From UBA9732 sp963606545 (lineage in GTDB: Bacteria; Spirochaetota; Spirochaetia; Sphaerochaetales; Sphaerochaetaceae): a stretch of DNA of 36,268 nt. Shown here piece by piece: positions 25,550 to 34,428 of the stretch. Position 1 is the stretch's first letter; each line of letters opens with the position of its first letter. A program made the position numbers and the translations under genes. Under the pieces are notes generated by a model that made no database searches, was not told where the DNA came from, and was given only the letters and a program-made list of their open reading frames with translations. The stretch covers positions 1-36,268 of the forward strand of contig CAVCYP010000015.1 in the NCBI GenBank assembly GCA_963606545.1. The letters run 5' to 3'.

Positions 25550-26084
25550 AATACTCTTTCTTTGTGGACTAAAAAGTTGTGGCAAGACTTACTATGCTCA
25601 AAAACTATATGAAGAGCTAAAACCTAATATTATTTGGTATGACAGTGATTCTCAACTTTTAAAACAAAACCCAACCTTTTCTAGCTGCAGAGAGCTTTAC
25701 AAGGCCGTTGGAGCTGCTGCTTTCCGGCTTAAAGAACAACAGGCAATTGAAAGCATAATTGCTGAGCTTGAAAGTTCTTCCTCTGAATTAAAAGTTCCTG
25801 TAGTGGTTTCCCTTGGCGGAGGGGTTTGCGAGTCCAACAATAGCCTAAAACTTATAGATAAGCATGGAATTTCCGTCTATCTCAAGGAATCAGAACCTGT
25901 TTTATATGAAAGGATGACCTTGGGAGGACTTCCTCCTTATTTAGAGGAAAATCCTAGACAGAAATTCCACGAGCTCTACGAAAAAAGGAATAAATCTTAT
26001 TTCTGTTTTGCAAAATATATGATAAACTTATCTGAATGGCCAGAAAAATGGGTTCTAGAGGAGCTTAAACGGCTTATTTTGTGA
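25539..26084 (+). CDS. aroK: Shikimate kinase
   Basis: A 181-residue P-loop kinase that phosphorylates shikimate, the fifth step toward chorismate. Walker A is GLKSCGKT (9-16). WYDSDSQ provides the Mg2+/shikimate-binding Asp residues. SLGGGVCESNN is the glycine-rich shikimate site, and RMTLGGLPPYLEENPRQ with YEKRNKSYF forms the lid and adenine-side Arg region. It is divergent from textbook AroK but is directly followed by aroC, seven bases away. Its start lies within the preceding gene, with only a weak ribosome binding site, so coupling is likely. Confidence 0.85.
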   Translation: MKNKILFLCGLKSCGKTYYAQKLYEELKPNIIWYDSDSQLLKQNPTFSSCRELYKAVGAAAFRLKEQQAIESIIAELESSSSELKVPVVVSLGGGVCESNNSLKLIDKHGISVYLKESEPVLYERMTLGGLPPYLEENPRQKFHELYEKRNKSYFCFAKYMINLSEWPEKWVLEELKRLIL

Positions 26085-26091
26085 GGTTTTT

Positions 26092-27063
26092 GTGTCTAAC
26101 ACTTTTGGATCTATCTTTAGAGTTACAACTTTTGGCGAATCCCATGGACCAATGCTTGGGGTTGTAATTGATGGAATTGAAAGTGGTTTTGAACTAGATC
26201 TTGAAGCTATTCAAAAAGAACTAAACAGAAGAAAACCTAATTCTGAAGCCTTCTGCAGTACCCGTAATGAAAGTGATACTTTTGAGATTGTCAGTGGTCT
26301 TTTTGAAGGCAAGACCACGGGAACCCCTCTTACTATTTTAATTAAAAACCAAGACTCAAGACCAAAGGACTATGAAAATCTAAAAGACCTTTACAGACCA
26401 GGTCATGCAGATGAAACCTATGACGCCCGTTATGGAATTAGAGATTATAGAGGTGGCGGCAGAGCCAGTGGCAGAGAGACCGTCTGCAGGGTAGCAGCCG
26501 GGGCCATTGCAAAACAACTTCTTGCAACACAAGGCATTATTGTTACCTCAAGAATCCGCTCCGTAAATGGAAAAACCAGTGATTTAGAAGGTATTCTTCA
26601 ACAAGCAAAAGAACAACAGGACAGCGTTGGGGGCATAATAGAATGCCTTGCTACAGGCGTTCCAATGGGAATTGGAGAGCCGGTTTTTGACAAGATTGAT
26701 GCCTGTATTGCCCATGCGGTTATGTCAATTGGTGCAGTTAAGGGTATAGAATTTGGCTCAGGCTTTGGCTGTGAAAAACTATTTGGAAGTGAAAACAATA
26801 AAGCTGAATACTCCGGCGGAATGCTGGGTGGAATTACTGACGGAACGCCAATTAGATTCAGAGTTGCAGTAAAGCCTACTCCGTCAATTGCGAAAGAACA
26901 AATTATGAAAACTGCCTCCGGCTGTGAAGTTAAATCTTCAATTGAAGGACGGCATGATGTTTGTATTGCTCTTAGAATTGGCCCAGTTATTGAAGCTATG
27001 ACAGCAATTGTACTTTTGGATCAGATTTATTTAAAGAATGCTAGAATAAGGAGATGCGAATGA
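26092..27063 (+). CDS. aroC: Chorismate synthase
   Basis: A 323-residue FMN-dependent enzyme that converts EPSP to chorismate. Seen are the start SNTFGSIFRVTTFGESHGP, GIRDYRGGGRASGRETVCR, SGGMLGGITDG and RHDVCIALRIGPVIEAM. The GTG start has GTGAGG five bases upstream, overlapping the aroK stop. It is shorter than the usual 350-390 residues, with the loss at the C-terminus, but all core motifs remain. Its last codon overlaps the XPB start in an ATGA. Confidence 0.95.
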   Translation: MSNTFGSIFRVTTFGESHGPMLGVVIDGIESGFELDLEAIQKELNRRKPNSEAFCSTRNESDTFEIVSGLFEGKTTGTPLTILIKNQDSRPKDYENLKDLYRPGHADETYDARYGIRDYRGGGRASGRETVCRVAAGAIAKQLLATQGIIVTSRIRSVNGKTSDLEGILQQAKEQQDSVGGIIECLATGVPMGIGEPVFDKIDACIAHAVMSIGAVKGIEFGSGFGCEKLFGSENNKAEYSGGMLGGITDGTPIRFRVAVKPTPSIAKEQIMKTASGCEVKSSIEGRHDVCIALRIGPVIEAMTAIVLLDQIYLKNARIRRCE

Positions 27064-28718
27064 GTGAAGCCAGAGCACAAGACATGCCTTTGATTGTTCA
27101 AAGTGATAGAACTATTCTTCTAGATGTCCACTCCCCTTATGCAGGTCCCTGCAGAGATGAAATTATGGCTTTTGCGGAGCTGGTGAAGGCTCCGGAGCAT
27201 ATTCATACCTACTCCATTTCTGCAATTTCTCTTTGGAATGCCAAGAGTGCAGGTCTTGAAACCAATGAAATTATCCATCGCCTTGATAAATGGTCTAAAT
27301 TCCCTATTCCACAACCGGTTGTAAGCTATATTGAAGACGTATCGTCCAGGTTTGGCAAGCTGATTCTTGAGCCAGGAGAAAATGGCAACTATCTTCTTAA
27401 AATAACGGACTCTTTTATTGCTAAAGCTATTGGGGCAAATCTGAAGCTGGCAAAGCTACTGCGCCCTGTTCAGATAGCAGACCAGAAAATATCGGCTTTT
27501 GAGATAAATAATTACGAGCGTGGAGATGTCAAGCTGGCGTTGATTAAACTTGGCTATCCGGTGGACGACCGCGTGCCGCTGGTCAAGTCTGAGGCGGTGC
27601 CAATGGAGATGACGTGCCCGCTGAGAGACTATCAGAAAGAGGCTATGCACTCGTTGCTGGGAGATTTGGGACCTGGCACGGGTTACGGGACTATTGTGAT
27701 GCCCTGTGGAAGTGGAAAAACGGTGGTTGGAATTAGCATTATGGCAGCTCTTCAGACACGTACGCTGGTGCTGTGTCCAAACGTGGTTGCTGTGCATCAG
27801 TGGATTTCAGAGATTAAGGCCAAGACTAACGTTCCAGAGCAGATGATTGGAGAGTACTCGGGGGAGAAAAAAGAGGTCAGGCCAATTACTGTATGTACTT
27901 ATCAGGTATTGACTTACAGGCCAAATAAAGATGCAGACTTTGAGCATATGAATATCATTAAGGCAGGAAATTGGGGGCTTGTGCTTTACGATGAAGTTCA
28001 CATGCTCCCGGCGCCGGTTTTCAAGATTACGGCTGAATTGCAATCGGTTTACAGGACAGGACTGACAGCTACCCTCATTAGAGAAGACGGCAAAGAGGAC
28101 GATGTTTTTAGTCTGGTTGGACCTAAACGTTTTGATATTCCCTGGACAGATTTGGCTCAAAAGGGCTGGATTGCTAGTGCCTATTGCGTTGAGGTTAGGG
28201 TTCCGTTGGCGGAGGAACTAGCGTTGCCCTATGCTGTGGCAAATAGACGGGACAAGTATAAAATTGCAAGTAATAACAGGGCAAAATGGAATGTAATTGA
28301 GAATCTTCTTCACAAGCATGCAGGAGAAAGCATTCTGATTATTGGTCAGTACATTGACCAGCTTAAGGAGCTTCAAAAGGAGCTTGGTTATCCTCTAATT
28401 ACTGGTAGCACCTCAAATAGCAAACGAGATGAGCTTTATCAGCGTTTCAAAGATGGACTGGAAAAGGTTATTATTGTTTCTAAGGTTGCAAATTTTGCAA
28501 TTGACCTGCCAGACGCATCAGTTGCAATACAGATTTCCGGAACCTTTGGCTCAAGGCAAGAAGAGGCTCAAAGACTTGGGCGTATTCTCAGACCCAAACG
28601 CAATCCTTGTTATTTTTACTCTATAATCACAAAATATACCGTTGAAGAAGAATTTTCCGCAAATAGACAGAAATTCCTTGTTGAGCAAGGATATAAATAC
28701 TTAGTAGAGGAGATTTGA
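27060..28718 (+). CDS. XPB/ERCC3-like DNA helicase
   Basis: A 552-residue superfamily II helicase of the bacterial XPB type. The N-terminal XPB domain covers about residues 1-180 (TYSISAISLWNAKSAG). Motif I is PCGSGKT with Lys220, motif II DEVH (311-314), motif III LTATLIREDG with the XPB-type RED element, and motif VI QEEAQRLGRILRP. XPB proteins unwind DNA around lesions in repair or transcription; the role of bacterial forms is not settled. Treponema pallidum is known to encode such a protein. The ATG at 27060 has AAGGAG six bases upstream. It overlaps aroC by four bases and the next gene by one base. Confidence 0.93.
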   Translation: MSEARAQDMPLIVQSDRTILLDVHSPYAGPCRDEIMAFAELVKAPEHIHTYSISAISLWNAKSAGLETNEIIHRLDKWSKFPIPQPVVSYIEDVSSRFGKLILEPGENGNYLLKITDSFIAKAIGANLKLAKLLRPVQIADQKISAFEINNYERGDVKLALIKLGYPVDDRVPLVKSEAVPMEMTCPLRDYQKEAMHSLLGDLGPGTGYGTIVMPCGSGKTVVGISIMAALQTRTLVLCPNVVAVHQWISEIKAKTNVPEQMIGEYSGEKKEVRPITVCTYQVLTYRPNKDADFEHMNIIKAGNWGLVLYDEVHMLPAPVFKITAELQSVYRTGLTATLIREDGKEDDVFSLVGPKRFDIPWTDLAQKGWIASAYCVEVRVPLAEELALPYAVANRRDKYKIASNNRAKWNVIENLLHKHAGESILIIGQYIDQLKELQKELGYPLITGSTSNSKRDELYQRFKDGLEKVIIVSKVANFAIDLPDASVAIQISGTFGSRQEEAQRLGRILRPKRNPCYFYSIITKYTVEEEFSANRQKFLVEQGYKYLVEEI

Positions 28719-30589
28719 TGAATAACGCAGACATTAATGAACAGTTTACGGCCCTTCTTTCTTCCTTAGATGAAGAATATTACTATTTCCTTGCATCAAA
28801 CATTCTTGGTCGCATTCCTTCCCCCTTTAACAAACAAACGTTAAATAGAAGTCTGCTTTCATTTTTTCTAAATCCCACGAACCTAAACGCACTGCTTTCC
28901 TCTCTTTCAGAGGAAGAAAAAAAAGCTCTTGCTCTTTGTTACCTCCTAGAGGGGGCAAAGGAGCCTCAATTTTTAGCTTTTTTGCCAAACCTCCCCTATT
29001 ATGTGTTATCTGTAAAATTGGAAAATCTCTGCGATAGATTAATTCTGTTTAAAACAGAGGATTCTTATGTCCTAAATCCTCTTTTAACGCCTTTTATTCT
29101 TGGCTATTTAAAAGCTAAAGAATCAGCAAATGCAAAAAGAGAGGACATTCCTTTTGCAGATTCTAACCTTATAAGGGCTGTTTTTAATCTTTTGATAAAC
29201 GGCACTGTACCTTACAGAGAAGCAAATCTTCATCATTTTTACAAATCCGATAAACTGGAAACAATTTTTCCGCAATTTCCTAAAGAGCAAGCAATTAGCA
29301 TTTTTGACATTTACAAAACCCTTGCAGTTCAGACTAAAGCCATTGAAAGAGATAAAAATCATCCAATTCTTCATTTTGGAAAATGTAAACGCATTGTAGG
29401 TAAAAACGCTCTAAACTTAAATTTTGCTGCACTTGAAATTAAATATTCGGCAAATGCAAGTTTAGCCATTGCAAAAGTCTTGGCAGTTTTAAGAGTATTT
29501 CCTTCAATTACTAGTATTGCAACTGGGCTCCTTGAATCCTTAGTCCCAGACCAAGATGCAGATGCTATTTTTGACTCAGCTAAAGCCTTGGGAATGGTCT
29601 ATATTGACAAGGACACTGCATTTTTTAACTATTCAATCCTTCAACCGGCCATTGAAAGATCCCCTCTAACAGTTAGCTCAGACTTAACAGTCTCTTACTA
29701 TGGAATTCCAGAACCTAGCGATATTCTCTTTATTTTCTCCAACATTCAAACCTGCGACAAACTTATTGTTTACTCAATTACAAAAGACAGTTTCTCTAGA
29801 GGTTTGGATTTAGGACTCTCAAAAGATAGAATTGAAAAATATCTAAAAGCGCCAGATGTGAACGTTTCCTTTGATCAATGGGAAAAGGCTGTTACTCGTA
29901 TTAAATTATTTGATGGAATAGCTTTACAATGCACCCCAGAAGTAACGCCTCTGGTTAAAGGAATTTCAGAGATATCGAACCACGTAATGCTTCAACTTTC
30001 AGATAATCTATTTTTGATGCGTCGTTCCACCATAGACAGCTGGGGCAAAGCACTGGCCAACGCTGTTGACATGGAAAGTCTTCCTGCCCCCATAACGGAG
30101 CATCAAAATAACTTTGAAGATGATTTTTTCTTCACTACAAACTTTAGTTTTAAAGTTGACTGCCCAGTTGCTGGCACCCTTGATGGCCCCTTGGAGGAGA
30201 AGCTCCTTGATTGGGATACGGTGCGCAATAATCTCTTAGCAGATGCCAAGAAGAAAGGTTGTCTTTCAGAAGAACTTGAAGATCTCATTAACTCTAAACT
30301 TATCTTCTCAACAAGCCAAATTGGGAAAGGCTTTAAATATTACAAACTGCCCTCTGCAAGTGGGTTTGATTACAATGCAAAACTTTCTTTGATTAAAAAA
30401 ACAATTGGCTCAAAGCCTCGAATTCTCAGACTTGAGCTTACTAACGAAAACCTAGTAGTCCTTCCACTTGAGATAGTCAAAGATTCCAACGGAAAGGCCA
30501 TCTTAAAAGCCAAGGTTATTCCAACCGGAGAAGAACGCAACATCTCAATAGGAACCATCTTCAAGGTCTCCGTTACTCGTAGTGTTTGA
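28718..30589 (+). CDS. XPB-associated protein with Helicase_C_3/XPB-N-like domain
   Basis: A 623-residue soluble protein with no helicase motifs of its own. Residues about 322-405 resemble the XPB/Ssl2 N-terminal-like domain (PF13625): DLTVSYYGIPEPSDILFIF, then CDKLIVYSITKDSFSRGLDLGLSKDRIEKYLK. The N-terminal part is helical, with LLSSLSEEEKKALALCYLLEG. Mycobacteria carry a protein with this domain next to their XPB gene, so the pair is likely a functional unit, perhaps with the partner loading or regulating the helicase. The start codon overlaps the XPB stop in TGATG, with GAGGAG upstream. It ends nine bases from the convergent ABC-F gene, without a visible terminator. Confidence 0.8.
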   Translation: MNNADINEQFTALLSSLDEEYYYFLASNILGRIPSPFNKQTLNRSLLSFFLNPTNLNALLSSLSEEEKKALALCYLLEGAKEPQFLAFLPNLPYYVLSVKLENLCDRLILFKTEDSYVLNPLLTPFILGYLKAKESANAKREDIPFADSNLIRAVFNLLINGTVPYREANLHHFYKSDKLETIFPQFPKEQAISIFDIYKTLAVQTKAIERDKNHPILHFGKCKRIVGKNALNLNFAALEIKYSANASLAIAKVLAVLRVFPSITSIATGLLESLVPDQDADAIFDSAKALGMVYIDKDTAFFNYSILQPAIERSPLTVSSDLTVSYYGIPEPSDILFIFSNIQTCDKLIVYSITKDSFSRGLDLGLSKDRIEKYLKAPDVNVSFDQWEKAVTRIKLFDGIALQCTPEVTPLVKGISEISNHVMLQLSDNLFLMRRSTIDSWGKALANAVDMESLPAPITEHQNNFEDDFFFTTNFSFKVDCPVAGTLDGPLEEKLLDWDTVRNNLLADAKKKGCLSEELEDLINSKLIFSTSQIGKGFKYYKLPSASGFDYNAKLSLIKKTIGSKPRILRLELTNENLVVLPLEIVKDSNGKAILKAKVIPTGEERNISIGTIFKVSVTRSV

Positions 30590-30598
30590 GCTAAAGTT

Positions 30599-32632
30599 TT
30601 AGTCGTCTGAGCCAAATTCAGCTTCAAACTCTTCACTTTTGGAAATCCACTCAAGCTCTGTTGCTTCTTTTTCAGTCTGCAAAGCTTCCAATTGCTTGAC
30701 TAGCTGGCTTATTTTTTCCGCATTGCTATAGTTTTCATGAAGATTCATCAGGGCTTTTATCTCTGAAATCTGAAGATCTAGATTATCGGCTTTATCCATG
30801 AGCTCTTTGAGATTAGCTTTAAGCTTGTTTTTGCGGTTGCGCCTTTTATTGGCTTCAGCGCGGCTTTCTGCGGCACTTGGCGCCTTGTCAAAGTTGAAGC
30901 TGGCTACGAAGTTGGCATTTGAGGTTTGGTTGGAAGTCTGGTTGGAGGTCTGGGTAGATGGGCCTGAAGCTTTATTGGAGCGAGCTGTTTTCTGAGCAGT
31001 CTCAATTCCAAGTCTCTGGTCCAGCTTCCACTCAAAGTAATCGTAGTCTCCGTTGAAAAATTCAGGAGCATCTGCAGAGAGATAGAGGATGCAATTAGCA
31101 AGGGCTCGAATGAAGTAAGCGTCATGGCTAACAAAGATAATTGTACCTTTGTAATCCTCTAATGCCTTAAGTAGCATATCTTTAGCATTAATATCTAGGT
31201 GGTTGGTAGGCTCGTCAAGTATGAGTAAAGATGCCGGCTGAAGTAGAATCTTCAACAGGGCAAGACGGGATCTTTCACCACCGGAGAGCACGCTAATTTT
31301 CTTGTAAATATCGTCCCCAGAAAAGAGAAAGGAACCCAAGGCATTTCTAATTGCCCCTTCAGTTCCAAAAGCCTGGACCTCAGAGAAAACTGTACCGCTC
31401 AGGTCCAAAGAATCTTGAGTATCTTGGGCGTAGTAACCTACTTTAACACCAGTTCCCAGCCTAGCAACTCCACTAAAATTTGGGTCTTTCTGGGCTATGA
31501 TCCTCAAAAGAGTACTCTTTCCAATGCCGTTATGGCCTGTAACGGCAAGCCGCTGACCTTTTGGGACCAGCATGTCAAAATGGCTGAAAACCACCTGATC
31601 TCCGTATTTTTTTGTCAAATCTTCAAGAATTACGACATCATTTGGACTGTGGGGAGGTTCAGGAAAAGAAAAATGCAACGTCTTAAGATGCGACGGAACC
31701 ACCACAGGCTCAATCTTTTCCAGCTGTTTGATTCTGCTCTGAACCTGCTTACTCTTAGTTGCCTTGTATCTAAAGCGCTCAATGAATTGCTCGGTTTTAT
31801 CAATCTCAGCTTGTTGCTTTTTGTAGGCAGCCTCTAGCTGCTCAATCTCAAGCCGGCGTTGCTTTTCGTAGAAGGAATAATTTCCACTGTAACGGGTAAG
31901 CTTTCCATGAAAGAGCTCATAAACCTCGTTTACAGTATCATCCATGAAGCCCTTGTCGTGGCAAACCAAGAAAAGAGAACCCTTGTAGCTTTTGAGAAAC
32001 TCTTTTAGCCACGTTCTGGCTTCAATATCAAGGTAGTTGGTAGGCTCATCCAGCATCATCAAATCTGGATCTTCGCAGAGCACCTTAGCTAGAGCAATGC
32101 GCATCTGATAGCCACCAGAAAACTCCCCACAAGGCCTCTTTAGGTCACTTTGAGAAAAACCAAGCCCCTTGGCAATCAGCCCAACCATTGCTTCCCTGTC
32201 ATAATAAGGACTATTCAAAAGCTCTTCCTGAAGCTCGTTTAACTCTAAAAGAAGGCCATCAGTACCTTGCGAGCCCGTTTGCGAGCCGGCGGTCACACCA
32301 GAGCCAGAGAGCAAATGCTCAATCTCATGCTGACGCTCAAGATTAGCTTCAAACCTAGAAAAGCCCTTCTCAATCTCGCTATAAACAGTACCCTCTCTGA
32401 AAACAATATCACTCTGAGGCAGGTAAGACACTCGCATCCCCTTGGTTTTGGTCACCTTACCGCCATCACACGGCATAAGGCCCGCGATAATCTTCATCAA
32501 GGTAGACTTTCCCTCGCCGTTTCCACCGGCCAAGGCAGCACGTGCATGCTCGCCCAAAGTCAATGAGGCATTAGTAAGAAGATTTCTATCGCCAAAAGAA
32601 AGGCTAATATTCTGAACCTGCAGTATTCCCAT
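30599..32632 (-). CDS. ABC-F family ATPase (Uup/YdiF-like)
   Basis: A 677-residue cytoplasmic protein with two ABC domains and no membrane part. ABC1 has GGNGEGKST, SGGYQMRIALAK and LDEPTNYLD. ABC2 has GHNGIGKST, LSGGERSRLALLK and LDEPTNHLD. Between them lies the P-site tRNA interaction linker, rich in Lys, Arg and Glu. The C-terminus is a coiled coil about 70 residues long, as in Uup. ABC-F proteins act on ribosomes, resolving stalls or rarely giving antibiotic resistance. A Thr-Ser-Asn-Gln tract from 12-bp repeats precedes the coiled coil, and a GSQTGSQGT insert lies in ABC1. The ATG at 32632 has only a weak AAAGA site. Confidence 0.93.
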   Translation of the reverse strand: MGILQVQNISLSFGDRNLLTNASLTLGEHARAALAGGNGEGKSTLMKIIAGLMPCDGGKVTKTKGMRVSYLPQSDIVFREGTVYSEIEKGFSRFEANLERQHEIEHLLSGSGVTAGSQTGSQGTDGLLLELNELQEELLNSPYYDREAMVGLIAKGLGFSQSDLKRPCGEFSGGYQMRIALAKVLCEDPDLMMLDEPTNYLDIEARTWLKEFLKSYKGSLFLVCHDKGFMDDTVNEVYELFHGKLTRYSGNYSFYEKQRRLEIEQLEAAYKKQQAEIDKTEQFIERFRYKATKSKQVQSRIKQLEKIEPVVVPSHLKTLHFSFPEPPHSPNDVVILEDLTKKYGDQVVFSHFDMLVPKGQRLAVTGHNGIGKSTLLRIIAQKDPNFSGVARLGTGVKVGYYAQDTQDSLDLSGTVFSEVQAFGTEGAIRNALGSFLFSGDDIYKKISVLSGGERSRLALLKILLQPASLLILDEPTNHLDINAKDMLLKALEDYKGTIIFVSHDAYFIRALANCILYLSADAPEFFNGDYDYFEWKLDQRLGIETAQKTARSNKASGPSTQTSNQTSNQTSNANFVASFNFDKAPSAAESRAEANKRRNRKNKLKANLKELMDKADNLDLQISEIKALMNLHENYSNAEKISQLVKQLEALQTEKEATELEWISKSEEFEAEFGSDD

Positions 32633-32705
32633 AATTTGTTCTTTCAATCACAAAATTCGTGTGATATGCTACCACAGGAAGTAATGCTTCTTCAAGGAGA
32701 CCCTC

Positions 32706-34178
32706 GTGCTTTGCCTAACTCTCAACGGCGCCACAATGCAAGAAAACTATGCGGCGTTAGCCCAAAATGAACCCTACGTCCAGATACTTGAACTTAGAAT
32801 AGATACCCTCAACTTAGACCTTAAACCAGAGCTAGAAGAAGCCATAGCCTTCCCCTCGCGCACCAACTTACCCGTCATCCTCACCTGCCGACGCAAAACC
32901 GATGCCGGTCAATTTACTCAATCAGAAAGAAAGCGCCTTTCCCTCTTAAGAAAAGTCTCCGCTGGAAACTTCTCTTATGTTGATTTAGAAGCCAACGTCC
33001 GTAAGAGCGATTTTGAAGAGGAGCTCAAAGCCCAAGGCAAGAGAATAATCAAGTCAATTCACAATTTTGATGGCCTACCAGATAACCTTGACGTAAAAAT
33101 TTCGCACATTATAGCAAAAGGAGACATTCCTAAGGTTGCCGTACAAATAAACGGCATCAAAGATTTAGTTAACCTTTTTAAGCTGGGCAGAAGATTTGAT
33201 AAAGTAGAGGAGAAAATAATCATAGGAATGGGCAGATATGGACTAGCTTCTAGAATGCTGTACCGCAAGCTGGGGTCCATGCTGACCTTCTGTTCCAGTT
33301 ACGACCCTCAAGAGGTGGGCCTGCTTAGTGCCAAAACCATGAAAGAACTTTACAGAGCTGACCAAGTAGACAACAAGACAAGCCTTTTTGGAGTCATTGG
33401 GGATCCTGTTGGAAAGAGTATATCGCCGGCAATCCATAATTTAGGCTTCAAAGAACTTGGTCTGAACGCAATTTATGTACCCTTTAACGTGGACGACGTA
33501 AGAGCTTTCTTTGTGCTAGCAGATTTATTAAACATCCAGGGCTTCTCCGTCACAGTCCCACACAAAATCCATGTGCTACCCTACCTTGGAAGAACCTCCC
33601 GCGAGGTGCGCAGACTTGGCTCCTGCAATACCGTTTCACTTCAAGACGATACCTGGAATGGTAGCAACACCGACTATTATGGCTTTTTAGACTTGATTAA
33701 AGAGCCTCTTGAAGCTGGCAAAATCAAAAACGCCCTTGTATTGGGCTCAGGTGGAGGTGCCAGAGCCATTGTCTGGGCACTTAGAGGGCACAACGTAAAC
33801 GTGACAATCCTAAACAGAACTGTTGAGCATGCTCAAGCGCTAGCAAGAGAGACAAGTAGCAACTATGGACCTCTAACTGACGTCAGCAAATACAGTGGCA
33901 GTATAGATTTAATTATCCAAGCCTCCTCCATGGGCATGGACTGTAGCCAAGAACCAGAAAACGATCCCGCGCGGGAATTTAGCTACACCGGCTCAGAGCT
34001 GGTATGCGACCTAGTCTACAGACCTCACGACACGGCCTTCCTAATTCACGCTCAAAAGGCCGGCTGTCAAATCCTCCACGGCCTTGACATGCTCCTTGCC
34101 CAGGGCCAACTCCAGTTCAGGACCTTCACAGGGGAAGACTATCCCCAAGAGATTACTGCGCAGCAAATTACCAGCTGA
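32706..34178 (+). CDS. aroDE: Bifunctional 3-dehydroquinate dehydratase/shikimate dehydrogenase
   Basis: A 490-residue fusion that makes dehydroshikimate and reduces it to shikimate. Residues about 1-215 are a type I dehydroquinase, with the catalytic His in KSIHNFDG and the Schiff-base Lys in IPKVAVQI. Residues about 225-490 are shikimate dehydrogenase, with GDPVGKSISPAIHN, VTVPHK, GSCNTVSL, NTDYYGF and the NADP loop LGSGGGARAI. Similar fusions occur in Chlamydia and plants. The GTG start has AAGGAG six bases upstream. It is divergent from the ABC-F gene. AroK and AroC of the same pathway lie about 6 kb upstream on the same strand. Confidence 0.95.
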   Translation: MLCLTLNGATMQENYAALAQNEPYVQILELRIDTLNLDLKPELEEAIAFPSRTNLPVILTCRRKTDAGQFTQSERKRLSLLRKVSAGNFSYVDLEANVRKSDFEEELKAQGKRIIKSIHNFDGLPDNLDVKISHIIAKGDIPKVAVQINGIKDLVNLFKLGRRFDKVEEKIIIGMGRYGLASRMLYRKLGSMLTFCSSYDPQEVGLLSAKTMKELYRADQVDNKTSLFGVIGDPVGKSISPAIHNLGFKELGLNAIYVPFNVDDVRAFFVLADLLNIQGFSVTVPHKIHVLPYLGRTSREVRRLGSCNTVSLQDDTWNGSNTDYYGFLDLIKEPLEAGKIKNALVLGSGGGARAIVWALRGHNVNVTILNRTVEHAQALARETSSNYGPLTDVSKYSGSIDLIIQASSMGMDCSQEPENDPAREFSYTGSELVCDLVYRPHDTAFLIHAQKAGCQILHGLDMLLAQGQLQFRTFTGEDYPQEITAQQITS

Positions 34179-34237
34179 GCAAAACGACTATAAGAAATAT
34201 CGGGTTAAGAGAGGCTGTGAGAAGCGGTGGCGCCTAC

Positions 34238-34266
34238 TTGTATATTTTGGGCGTTTTTGGCATAAT
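34238..34266 (+). promoter_or_regulatory. Extended -10 promoter of the rpsB operon
   Basis: TTGTAT (34238-34243), a 17-base spacer and CATAAT (34261-34266) preceded by TGG form an extended -10 promoter. The predicted leader is about 155 bases long and contains a short CGCC/GGCG hairpin near 34285 and a GC-rich GGGGGCGGTACCC stretch, a place where S2 autoregulation could act. That role is not shown by the sequence. Confidence 0.65.
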
Positions 34267-34428
34267 TGGGGCACTGTCTAAACGCCGTTGGCGCAGGCAG
34301 AATATCCGCTTTGTTGGATTTGAAGAAGGCAAAGTGAGAAATAGTTGAAGGGGGCGGTACCCGGGCAAGCTAGTTGCAAAAAGCAAAGAGCGAGCAAGAG
34401 AGAGCCGTCACGTAGAGGAGTCAGTAAA

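Noticed and set aside
30599..32632. ABC-F protein as an antibiotic-resistance gene
   Set aside because: The long C-terminal coiled coil and the context fit the housekeeping Uup/YdiF type; nothing points to resistance.
34084..34281. Small frame across the end of aroDE and the rpsB leader
   Set aside because: It starts inside aroDE in another frame, has no ribosome binding site, and runs through the rpsB promoter.
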